Below the pieces are notes generated by a model. The model did not search any database and had not been told where the DNA came from. It worked only from the letters and a program-made list of their open reading frames with translations. Made by a program: the position numbers and the translations under genes. A stretch of 8,473 nucleotides of DNA, from assembly GCA_946056345.1 (NCBI GenBank), contig CAMGJH010000026.1, positions 1 to 8,473 of the forward strand. The letters run 5' to 3'. This DNA comes from an uncultured Lentisphaeraceae bacterium. Lineage in GTDB: Bacteria > Verrucomicrobiota > Kiritimatiellia > RFP12 > DVOR01. Below, in pieces: positions 1-6,598 of this stretch. Position 1 is the stretch's first letter, and each line of letters starts with the position of its first letter.

Positions 1-1
1 G

Positions 2-370
2 GACTTTGACGATGCCAACGACAAGAATAAACGCTTTCAGCCGACCTCATCACTCTATACTTGCGTGGGGACACTGGGTGAAGTGTGCGTGGTGAACATC
101 CTTTTAGAAGATGCGAATGGTATTCAAAGTCTTTCTCTCAAGACACCCGAACTCGTCAATTGTAATGTGAAAGTGCCCATTGTGTTAGTTCGTAATGACG
201 GGAGGCCGCTTACAGATACGATTGGCACGCGCCTTTGTCCTGCCCAACTGTGCTTTCAACTGCCTAAGGATTGCAATTTCATCACTGGGACATACGCAAT
301 TGAAGTCAATGAGTGCGTCATTCGGCAAACAGTACTCATTCTGACGAAATCCGCCGAAGTCGCTCCGTAA
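2..370 (+). CDS. Uncharacterised protein, 5'-truncated by the window edge
   Basis: An open frame runs from the left edge to a TAA at 368-370, giving 122 visible residues with no stop. An internal GTG at 65 exists, but the frame is open upstream of it, so the true start is probably outside the window. The visible part alternates short hydrophobic stretches (VCVVNILL, VKVPIVLV, TYAIEV, QTVLIL) with polar turns and carries five cysteines. This suggests an all-beta domain, perhaps an immunoglobulin-like or baseplate-type sandwich, but I recognise no family. There is no membrane segment. It lies 16 bases ahead of the next gene on the same strand and is probably co-transcribed with it. That it is coding is fairly sure; its function is unknown. 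Confidence 0.6.
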   Translation, partial: DFDDANDKNKRFQPTSSLYTCVGTLGEVCVVNILLEDANGIQSLSLKTPELVNCNVKVPIVLVRNDGRPLTDTIGTRLCPAQLCFQLPKDCNFITGTYAIEVNECVIRQTVLILTKSAEVAP

Positions 371-386
371 TTCCTCGAGACCGCCA

Positions 387-1052
387 ATGGATAACACCGA
401 AGATTCCGTGCCATCGCTGGCACGATTGCAACATTGGAACAACCAGTGGGATACCAAAGACGATTTTGATAATTACCGTGCCCAAGAGTCGGCTTTAGAG
501 TGGCTCTTTAAGACTTATCCTACAAACACAGACTTAAATCAGGTGCTTATTAAAGTCGTAGCCCTAGACGTGTTCTATTCCACAAGAATCTACCATCCTA
601 CGGAAACTGCACAACACATCTGCGAATTGAAAGACTTCGATAAGCGCGTTAAAGCGGGCGATCTCTCGCTCGTCACAGATGTTGCAGTCTTCAAGGTTAA
701 AGTTAAAAATGACATTAAAAGGAAAAACATCGTTAAAGTGAAAAAAGGGGGGGAGCTCGAGAAACACATTTTCTCCTTTGCCTCCAAGTATTGCTCGTGG
801 CACAATCCCGAAGCCTATCCCATCTACGACTCAAAGGTGAAAGAGAAACTTAAGGTATTCAAAAACCACCAAGAAAATGGTCTCACCTACAAAAAAGGCT
901 CACTCGACACCTATGAAGGCTTTTGTAAAGCCATAACAGAACTCCGCGACAAGTTTTGCCTCGGCCCGTCGATGAAGCGGATTGACCGCTATCTCTGGAC
1001 CTGGGCAAAAGACGAAGACGACAAAGCCAACGAATCCAACTCCTCCTCATAG
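387..1052 (+). CDS. Uncharacterised conserved protein, possible OGG-fold DNA glycosylase relative
   Basis: The gene encodes 221 residues and appears full length. Visible family marks are LIKVVALDVFYSTRIY (residues 54-69), the pattern GDLSLV (91-96), the strongest motif WHNPEAYPIYDS (138-149), and a C-terminal IDRYLW (199-204). From memory, this set (a 'K-V-x-x-L-x-x-F-Y-S-T' helix, then 'S-F-A-[ST]-K-Y-C-x-x-H-N-P-x-x-Y-P-I-Y-D-S', then 'I-D-x-Y-L-W') defines a widespread bacterial family normally called hypothetical. A resemblance to 8-oxoguanine glycosylase-like folds is a weak guess, and no catalytic residue could be assigned. A Lys/Val-rich stretch lies at 102-119, and the acidic, serine-rich tail (208-221) looks disordered. 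The ATG has no clear ribosome site and may depend on translation of the gene 16 bases upstream. Base composition is more AT-rich than in the terminase gene, fitting cargo acquired separately. Its stop overlaps the terminase stop in convergent orientation. Confidence 0.75.
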   Translation: MDNTEDSVPSLARLQHWNNQWDTKDDFDNYRAQESALEWLFKTYPTNTDLNQVLIKVVALDVFYSTRIYHPTETAQHICELKDFDKRVKAGDLSLVTDVAVFKVKVKNDIKRKNIVKVKKGGELEKHIFSFASKYCSWHNPEAYPIYDSKVKEKLKVFKNHQENGLTYKKGSLDTYEGFCKAITELRDKFCLGPSMKRIDRYLWTWAKDEDDKANESNSSS

Positions 1053-3329
1053 CCCCATCTCCTTGCGTTTTTGGACGGAGGAGAGTTTGAGGGCCCGCTT
1101 AGGCTTTTTCTCACGAGAGAGGTTCGCACAGGGGAGCGTTTCGCCCAACATCGAGGCCGCGACGGCACAGCCAACGGTGCAGTCGAGCCAATGGTTGTCG
1201 TGCGACTCCGGGCGCAACTTCCACTCGTCGACCTTACGGCCACGCCCTTCTGTCGGCACACGATACTCGGCGCAGAGATGCTCGGCATAACACACGTGTC
1301 GCACCGGGTCGCGGCCCCAAAGCGACAAACACCCACGGTCACCGAGCGTCACTAACCATCGCGCTGCGACAAAACTCTTCCAAAAGTTCGTGTCATAGAC
1401 CAAATGGCGAATGGCACGCTTGCGATTGACCGATGGCACGAGCCAGTTTTGTCCGACCCGTTCGCCCGGTTGCCGCCGCCGTTCATTCAGCGGTTGTGAA
1501 CTGGCACCGATATAGCGCCCGTGGCTAGGCATTAGAATGTGTGCATACGGGCTTTCGCGGCAGAACTGATAGACCACATCGGTCGATGCGCCCCAGTTCG
1601 CGTCAACGAGACACTGCTCAACCTTCATCGTCGCGCCATCTTCGCGTACCCACTCCTTGCCCAGAAGGCTTTCGGTGAGAGCTTGTAACCCCTGATAGAG
1701 GCACCCTTCTAGGCCACTACGAGTGAACTTGTGTTGAAGTGTGTGTGTGGCATCGGCCAGTGTAAAGTACGGTCTCTGCTGATCTGGGAAACTCCCATAA
1801 TCGACCACCACGCCCGTAAAGTCGCCCTCCCACGCACAAATAGCGTAGTAAAGCAACGTCTTCTGCACATCAATAAACATCGTCAAGCGTGTACATCCAA
1901 GCGGAATCTCCCAGCGTGGGTGTCCGTTGAGTTTGTGTGTGACAAGGTCAACCGAAAGCTGCTCTCCGCTCCCAATGTCTTCAGGTAAGGGCTCATTCTG
2001 ATACTCCGCGTAGAAAGCCCCTTCGTCTTGCAAACGCAGGTTCATCGCGTGCTGAATGGCAGAGATTTCATCGTAATTGAACCGCTCCGGCCACGAGACC
2101 ACCGCACCCCGATCCATCTCCGCTTGGTGTGTCCGATAGAACTCCGTCGCCTCGGCAAAGGTCCCGTCTCGCCTCAGATTTTCAGCACGGATTTCGGCGT
2201 ACTGCTCCCAAAGGCGTGTATTTGTCGGGAAAGTGACCACCATCTGCGTCCGCTCGCCATTCCACTCGGGGTGCTTGGTGCGGTCGAGAATCTGCTCGGC
2301 CATATCACCTGGGCGAATAATCGTGCACGGCATAATGCCCGAGATCTTCTGCCCAGGACCAGCTAAACCCAGAATGTCTCCAGCCAACACGCGCACACGC
2401 TTGTGCGTCTGCTCAATGGAAGACGCCGACTCCGAGGTCTGCGGGTCATCGATAATCACCAACGAGGGGCGAATACTCTTACCATTGGGCTTCTTGTACT
2501 TCATCCCGCGCACACGCCCAGTGATGCCCGCCACACGAACAATGGCTCCCGAAGCCGGACTGCCAGCAATGGTCGGCAGAATAATCTCATTTGCCGTCCA
2601 CGATATGCGCGTTCGCTCGCCCTGATAGAGTTGCCCCGCACAACGGTTGGCAATACCATCCAGCGCACGAATCGGGAAGCAGACCTCCGGGAAGTCTTGA
2701 TTGAGCCACTCGTTCACCTCTAGTTCCGTTTTGATGGAGTCAATCATCTCTGTGGCTGCCGTCTCGGTTGCGCCAATCAACACAACAAACTCGCGATGAC
2801 CATAAAGCAACGCCCACAAGGCCGCCGCCTCTGTCAGCGAACTTTTGCCCGAGCCGCGAGGCATAGCAAGGGCAAAAAGGCCACCTTTCAGAACGGCGGT
2901 CTCAATTTTGCTGATGACCTTGAGATGGTCGCCCGACCACCCGAGCGAAAAGGTCTCGGAAAAATAGGTCTCGCAAAAGCGCCGGAAATCCCCCGCACAA
3001 TTCGCCTTGCGCTCGGGATCTTCGACAGGTGGCAGGTTCCCAATGTCACGCCCAGCCAACGATTTGGCGGCATTTCGGGCCCGTTCGGCCTCCTTCTTTT
3101 CCTCGTAAGTCCGTGTGTGGTGTACCTCAGGCTCATTACGGCAATCCAGAAGCCACGCGCAATACTTCAGCAAATTGATTGAACGGGGGTCATTGTTCGC
3201 GGCAATGCGAAAGCCTACACGATTAAAGTCTCGATAGATGCGCGCCTGCCCGATGACACTGCCCAACTCCGTCGAGTTCAGCAATCGCACCACATCCGTT
3301 GGGCGCATTTTGGTGGGGTTAATCGCCAT
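1047..3329 (-). CDS. Phage terminase large subunit, lambda GpA-like
   Basis: This is the motor that translocates phage DNA into the prohead and cuts it. It has 760 residues. The ATPase domain starts near residue 112 and has a Walker A, PRGSGKSS (157-164), and a Walker B, LVIIDD (290-295). The C-terminal RNase H-like nuclease shows the expected acidic positions: D487 in MFIDVQK, D576 in VDANWG, and D711/D716 in HDNHWLDC. The pairing of 'VDANWG..TDVVY.FCR' with 'NHWLDC.VG' is typical of GpA-type terminases. Residues 1-110 are an N-terminal extension that may contact the small subunit. I chose the ATG at 3329: AAGGAG lies 7 bases upstream, whereas the in-frame GTG at 3335 is only one base from that site. 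The start overlaps the upstream small ORF by 11 bases, suggesting coupled translation. The basic tail ends six bases inside the convergent gene. Confidence 0.93.
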   Translation of the reverse strand: MAINPTKMRPTDVVRLLNSTELGSVIGQARIYRDFNRVGFRIAANNDPRSINLLKYCAWLLDCRNEPEVHHTRTYEEKKEAERARNAAKSLAGRDIGNLPPVEDPERKANCAGDFRRFCETYFSETFSLGWSGDHLKVISKIETAVLKGGLFALAMPRGSGKSSLTEAAALWALLYGHREFVVLIGATETAATEMIDSIKTELEVNEWLNQDFPEVCFPIRALDGIANRCAGQLYQGERTRISWTANEIILPTIAGSPASGAIVRVAGITGRVRGMKYKKPNGKSIRPSLVIIDDPQTSESASSIEQTHKRVRVLAGDILGLAGPGQKISGIMPCTIIRPGDMAEQILDRTKHPEWNGERTQMVVTFPTNTRLWEQYAEIRAENLRRDGTFAEATEFYRTHQAEMDRGAVVSWPERFNYDEISAIQHAMNLRLQDEGAFYAEYQNEPLPEDIGSGEQLSVDLVTHKLNGHPRWEIPLGCTRLTMFIDVQKTLLYYAICAWEGDFTGVVVDYGSFPDQQRPYFTLADATHTLQHKFTRSGLEGCLYQGLQALTESLLGKEWVREDGATMKVEQCLVDANWGASTDVVYQFCRESPYAHILMPSHGRYIGASSQPLNERRRQPGERVGQNWLVPSVNRKRAIRHLVYDTNFWKSFVAARWLVTLGDRGCLSLWGRDPVRHVCYAEHLCAEYRVPTEGRGRKVDEWKLRPESHDNHWLDCTVGCAVAASMLGETLPCANLSREKKPKRALKLSSVQKRKEMGL

Positions 3330-3513
3330 TTTCACTCTCCTTGATTAACCAAGCAGTAAAAACAAGAAAGTTCAGCGTGCCATCAGGATTCGTTGGCGCG
3401 CCAGCCTGAATGGCCGTTTCAAGCGTCTCCATCGAGATGGTTCGACTTCCAGACTGTTGCAATAAATGCACAAAATCAGCCTTGCTTAGGGCCGTTAAAG
3501 AGGGACTTGGCAT
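3319..3513 (-). CDS. Small HTH-like protein, candidate terminase small subunit (Nu1-like)
   Basis: The ORF encodes 64 residues from the ATG at 3513, with AGGAG four bases upstream. Its stop lies inside the terminase start region. Two helices (LSKADFVHLLQQSG, residues 9-22; SMETLETAIQAG, 27-38) lead into APTNPDGTLN (39-48) and a final helix, FTAWLIKES (52-60). This layout resembles the winged-HTH DNA-recognition domain of Nu1-type small terminases, where a short helix-turn-helix precedes a 'G-x-P-x-x-x-D-G' turn and a terminal helix. Lambda gpNu1 is about 180 residues, so this would be the DNA-binding part without the oligomerisation and TerL-binding regions. Position directly ahead of terL and the 11-base overlap support a packaging role. 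It could instead be a small regulator. A longer in-frame extension upstream to 3894 runs antisense through a real gene and is not used. Confidence 0.6.
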   Translation of the reverse strand: MPSPSLTALSKADFVHLLQQSGSRTISMETLETAIQAGAPTNPDGTLNFLVFTAWLIKESENGD

Positions 3514-3633
3514 AATACTCCTAAAAATGCAAATAGTTGAAAATATAACTGGATAATCACATCGAAAAGAGCCAGTATGTGCGCCGTAAAGAGGACACCG
3601 TGCCCTCCAACCAAACCAAGAAAGGACAAACGT
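3514..3633. promoter_or_regulatory. Divergent intergenic region between packaging pair and HARE-HTH gene
   Basis: These 120 bases separate the starts of two oppositely read genes, so promoters for both directions probably lie here. The centre, about 3520-3560, is much more AT-rich than its flanks and holds TATAAC (3544-3549), GATAAT (3552-3557) and, on the other strand, TATATT. No hexamer pair with 16-18 base spacing could be found, so I do not name exact promoter boxes. The right half holds the ribosome site (AAAGGA, 3621-3626, spacing 7) of the HARE-HTH gene. The left edge holds AGGAG for the 64-residue ORF. No convincing operator repeat was seen. Confidence 0.4.
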
Positions 3634-4164
3634 ATGAGCATTGAAATCGGAACCCGCGGCATGACCAAGGTCGGCCGGAACCAGTTGGCCATCGAGGTCT
3701 TGCACGAGATGAGCGATGGCATCTATCAAGTGCGCAACCTCGCCACTGGCAGTGTAATGACCATTGCCGAAAACCGCATCTCCTTGACCCCCGCCGAAGA
3801 GGTGCCCGCCGAAACCACGCCCGAACATGAGACTGAGGACCGCGAGGCGGCGGAGGATGCGCCTAGCACGCCCAGCCACCGCGCCCCCCGCCACGCCAAG
3901 AGCCTAATGGCCATCGCCCTCGAGACCCTTGAAACGGAAGCGCGGGCAATGAGCGTTGGCGAAATCCTCGAAACGGCCAAACAGAGTGGCCTCTTCCAGC
4001 CTGAGGATTGGGGCAAAACTCCGCAGCAGACCCTCTACGGGGCCTTCGTGCGAGAGACGAAGGAGAAACACCAGCCGCGCATCATCAAAAGCGAGGTGCG
4101 CGGCAAGTGGCTCCTCGCGTCTCTACCCGAAGCGCCGGAAGTCACACAAACGGCAGAGGCGTAA
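3634..4164 (+). CDS. HARE-HTH winged-helix protein with N-terminal beta-barrel-like domain
   Basis: The gene encodes 176 residues from the ATG at 3634, with AAGGA seven bases upstream; an in-frame ATG at 3577 has no such site. Residues 1-52 alternate strands and turns (VGRNQLAIEVL, GIYQVRN, GSVMTIAENRISL) and look like a small SH3-like barrel. Residues 53-88 form an acidic, Pro/Thr-rich linker. Residues about 90-163 match the HARE-HTH pattern: an initial helix (LMAIALETLE), 'A-M-S-V-G-E-I-L-E-T-A' helix, the diagnostic W-G-K-T-P-x-x-T-L-Y-x-A (126-137), and a C-terminal strand, RGKWLLAS (156-163). HARE-HTH domains occur in RNA polymerase delta subunits, ASXL proteins and restriction-linked proteins, and have been proposed to sense DNA modification. 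The gene is a single cistron facing opposite to both neighbours, with its own terminator. Binding of methylated DNA here is inference. Confidence 0.85.
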   Translation: MSIEIGTRGMTKVGRNQLAIEVLHEMSDGIYQVRNLATGSVMTIAENRISLTPAEEVPAETTPEHETEDREAAEDAPSTPSHRAPRHAKSLMAIALETLETEARAMSVGEILETAKQSGLFQPEDWGKTPQQTLYGAFVRETKEKHQPRIIKSEVRGKWLLASLPEAPEVTQTAEA

Positions 4165-4187
4165 GTACGACTTTGCCACCTTTACAT

Positions 4188-4217
4188 GCGGACGAGGGAA
4201 CCCTCGCCCGCTTTTCT
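4188..4217 (+). terminator. Rho-independent terminator after the HARE-HTH gene
   Basis: Arms GCGG..CGAGG (4188-4197) and CCTCG..CCGC (4202-4211) form a GC-rich stem with one A-C mismatch and a four-base loop, followed by TTTTCTT (4212-4218). It begins 24 bases after the TAA at 4162-4164. On the other strand the hairpin is not followed by a T run, so it ends rightward transcription only and does not serve the convergent metK gene. Confidence 0.7.
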
Positions 4218-5254
4218 TATTGAATGTCGAAGAAGAGCCCCTCACGACATCGCTTGGTGTAGGTCGGTTGCCGCAACCGCAGTTCATCGATAATCTCCGA
4301 GGGCGGACGCTTTTCACGGTGGGCTGCGATTTGGACGAGGTGTTGGTTGTAGAAGACCACATCAATCTCTGGGCGGCCAATGCAGCACGAGATGGCGCAA
4401 TAGACAATGTCGGCATGACAACTGCCTAACTTCTTCATCGCCAACTTTCGGGCGTAAAGGTTGAGCGTAAGGTCGGCCTTACTCGGGTCTTTCGTCCACG
4501 GGGATCCCCCGCCGATTCGGCAGTTCCCGCCATAGAAGTCGACCGCCAACTTTCGTCCAGCTACGCCCGCATCTCCCATCGGCCCGTGGAGGGTAAAACG
4601 CCCCGTGCCATTGAAAATCAACTCGGCTCCCTTCCCATACTCGCCCAGCCATTGGCGAATGGGGTCGAGCACCCAGTGATTTTTCATCTTCTCTTCACCC
4701 AAATAGGGCGCAGCGACAACCACCTGTCGAACCTTTTTGCCATCCAAGGTCACCTGCGTTTTGATGTCCAAGCCGACATTGTACTCCCGCCGGTGGGCAA
4801 ACAGTCGGCGGCCCAGCGTCTTGGCAATCTGGTAATCCAATGGCATCATCGTCGGGGTCTTGCGCACCGCCATCCCCCAAAAGATACCTTGGTCACCCCA
4901 TCCGCCACCGTCAACCCCTTGCCCGATGTCGGGCGACTGCTGGCTGATGTGGATGGCCACTTTCAAGTCCGCAGAGCAAATGGTATTATACGAATACCAC
5001 GCTCGCTGATATTGAGCCGTGTAGCCAATTTCATAGACCGCATCCCTGACGAACTCGCGCAGTTGACGGTCGCTGAAATGTACCGTGCTCGAGACCTCTC
5101 CCGCCAAAGTCACAAAGTGGTCCTTGATTTGCACCTCAACGGCAAAGCGCACCAACGGGTCTCTTTCAATATACCTATCGAGTAGGTAACAGGCGATGTA
5201 GTCCGCCATCTTATCGGGGTGCCCCAACGACACCCATTCAGAGGTTTGTCTCAT
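4217..5254 (-). CDS. metK: S-adenosylmethionine synthetase, compact phage-type
   Basis: MetK makes S-adenosylmethionine from methionine and ATP. This protein has 345 residues against about 384 in E. coli. Signature parts are in order: SLGHPDK (9-15), QSPDIGQGVD (106-115), GDQG (120-123), DIKTQVT with the catalytic-type lysine (163-169), NGTGRFTLHGPMGDAG (215-230), RK (233-234), and GGGSPWTKDPSKAD (248-261), which keeps both lysines and the aspartate of the phosphate/metal site. The enzyme is probably active. Departures: the central domain is shortened after residue 180, the usual A-I-G-x-A-x-P segment reads AISCCIGRP (287-295), and about 25 C-terminal residues are missing. The ATG at 5254 has AAGGAG seven bases upstream. 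The upstream methyltransferase stop lies 17 bases inside this gene, implying coupled expression. Encoding it beside a methyltransferase suggests local supply of methyl donor. The 3' end meets the terminator region of the convergent gene. Confidence 0.92.
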   Translation of the reverse strand: MRQTSEWVSLGHPDKMADYIACYLLDRYIERDPLVRFAVEVQIKDHFVTLAGEVSSTVHFSDRQLREFVRDAVYEIGYTAQYQRAWYSYNTICSADLKVAIHISQQSPDIGQGVDGGGWGDQGIFWGMAVRKTPTMMPLDYQIAKTLGRRLFAHRREYNVGLDIKTQVTLDGKKVRQVVVAAPYLGEEKMKNHWVLDPIRQWLGEYGKGAELIFNGTGRFTLHGPMGDAGVAGRKLAVDFYGGNCRIGGGSPWTKDPSKADLTLNLYARKLAMKKLGSCHADIVYCAISCCIGRPEIDVVFYNQHLVQIAAHREKRPPSEIIDELRLRQPTYTKRCREGLFFDIQ

Positions 5255-6464
5255 TATCCTGCTCCTTGACTTCCGGGGTCTTAGCGACCCAATCGCACCC
5301 TTCGCCGAAGCGAAACTCCGCCCAGCGGCGGCGGATGACATCGCAATACTTCTCGTCCAACTCAACCAACCGAGCCTTGCGGTTGAGCCGCTCGCACGCC
5401 ATCAGCGTTGAGCCCGAGCCACCGAAGGTGTCCAACACGATGTCCCCGCGCTTGGAACTGTTCTTGAGCAGATACTCCAACATCTCAACCGGCTTCATCG
5501 TTGGATGCACATCATTCTGCTTGGGCTTTGGGAACTCCATCACCGTGGTCTGCTTGCGGTCAGCATACCACTTGTGTGCGGCCCCGTCCTTCCACCCGGT
5601 CAGCACCGGCTCGTGAATCCAATGGTAGTCCTGCCGCCCAAGCACGAGCGAGTCCTTCTTCCAAATGAGGCACTGGCGCACCTTGAAGCCGGCATCGTGG
5701 CACGCAGCACGGAAGTTGAAGCCCTCGCTATCGGCGTGAAAGATGTAGAAGGTCGCCCCGGGAGCCATCCCCACCTTTGCCGCCTTGAAAGCCGCCGTCA
5801 GGAACTCACGAAACTTCGTGTCCTCCATTGAGTCATTCTGAATGGTTTGCCCATTGGAAGCCTCGTAGGCAACATTGTAGGGCGGGTCAGTCAACCAAAG
5901 GGTCGCCACCTCATCCCCCATCAATCGGTGAATCGCCGCCTCCTGTGTCGAATCGCCACACAAAAGACGATGCTCTCCCAGTTGATAGACGCACCCAGGG
6001 CGACTCTCCGACTCCTTAGGCGGTTCGGGCACAGCATCCGGGTCAGTCGCACCATCTATCGGCGCATCCTCTCCCGCGAGAATATCGCCAATATCCTCAA
6101 GCAAAAATCCCGTGAGCGTTGCATCATAGCCCGCGCCACAGAGTGCCTGCAACTCCTCGGGCAGCAACTTGAAGTCCCACTCGGCAATCTCTCCAGTCTT
6201 ATTGTCGGCAATACGCAAGGCGCGAACCTGCTCCGGCGTAAGCCCCTCGGCCACCACACACGGCACCTTCTGATAGCCCAACTGCTTGGCCGCTTTCAGG
6301 CGCGTGTGCCCAATGATGATGACCTTGTTGGCATCAACGACAATCGGCTGCTGCCAGCCGAACTCCTGCAAACTCCGCGCCACCGCATCGACTGCTTGGT
6401 CATGGATGCGCGGGTTCTTCTCATAGCGCTTCAAGGCCCCAATGTCCATCTCTACAACTTGCAT
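5238..6464 (-). CDS. ParB-like domain fused to a beta-class DNA methyltransferase
   Basis: The gene encodes 408 residues. Residues 1-72 form a ParB/sulfiredoxin-like domain with KNPR (16-19) and the box IIGHTRLKAAK (50-60). A mostly helical stretch (73-130) and an acidic Pro-rich linker (131-157) follow. Residues about 158-385 form the methyltransferase: LLCGDS (167-172), the catalytic motif DPPY (193-196), HPTMKP (320-325), and the SAM-binding motif FGGSGST (347-353). The catalytic motif precedes the SAM motif, as in beta-class N6-adenine/N4-cytosine enzymes; DPPY favours N6-adenine. Such fusions are common in phages and prophages and usually act as orphan modification enzymes. No restriction endonuclease is seen in the window. 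I use the second ATG (6464), six bases after AGGAG; the first ATG (6470) abuts it directly. The target sequence cannot be read from the protein. Confidence 0.92.
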   Translation of the reverse strand: MQVVEMDIGALKRYEKNPRIHDQAVDAVARSLQEFGWQQPIVVDANKVIIIGHTRLKAAKQLGYQKVPCVVAEGLTPEQVRALRIADNKTGEIAEWDFKLLPEELQALCGAGYDATLTGFLLEDIGDILAGEDAPIDGATDPDAVPEPPKESESRPGCVYQLGEHRLLCGDSTQEAAIHRLMGDEVATLWLTDPPYNVAYEASNGQTIQNDSMEDTKFREFLTAAFKAAKVGMAPGATFYIFHADSEGFNFRAACHDAGFKVRQCLIWKKDSLVLGRQDYHWIHEPVLTGWKDGAAHKWYADRKQTTVMEFPKPKQNDVHPTMKPVEMLEYLLKNSSKRGDIVLDTFGGSGSTLMACERLNRKARLVELDEKYCDVIRRRWAEFRFGEGCDWVAKTPEVKEQDNETNL

Positions 6465-6560
6465 CTTCATCTCCTATGCGTTCAGTTTCCAATGTTTTAT
6501 CTCTGGCAACCAACTCTCTTTCACATCTCGGCCCCTTCCGGCCGCCTCATTTTTGGGGCG
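6465..6560 (-). promoter_or_regulatory. Leader of the methyltransferase-metK pair
   Basis: These 96 bases separate the stop of the 187-residue gene from the methyltransferase start. They hold AGGAG six bases before the chosen ATG and a small hairpin, CGGCC (6529-6533) / GGCCG (6540-6544), with a six-base loop. The gap is long enough for a separate promoter, but I could not identify one with standard spacing. Confidence 0.3.
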
Positions 6561-6598
6561 CTAGAGGGAGTACCTTTTACCTTCGCGAGGGGCGCTAG
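6555..6598. repeat. Short direct repeat around the end of the 187-residue gene
   Basis: GGGGCGCTAG occurs at 6555-6564 and again at 6589-6598, 34 bases apart. On the minus strand the left copy contains the stop codon (TAG) of the 187-residue gene and the right copy encodes part of its last residues. It may be the trace of a small duplication or a recombination scar. Chance is possible. Confidence 0.4.

Noticed and set aside
3537..3557. TTGAAA and GATAAT as a promoter for the HARE-HTH gene
   Set aside because: The spacer is only nine bases, too short for a standard sigma-70 promoter.
3577..3633. Longer N-terminus for the HARE-HTH gene
   Set aside because: The ATG at 3577 has no ribosome site, and the added residues are basic, proline-rich and unlike a domain. 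The ATG at 3634 has AAGGA at the right distance.
3514..3894. Extension of the 64-residue ORF upstream to 191 residues
   Set aside because: The extra frame is antisense to the HARE-HTH gene, and a good ribosome site precedes the ATG at 3513.
4188..4217. Two-way terminator serving metK as well
   Set aside because: On the minus strand the hairpin is not followed by a T run.
4586..5185. 199-codon open frame on the plus strand
   Set aside because: It is antisense to metK, whose conserved motifs show the real frame.
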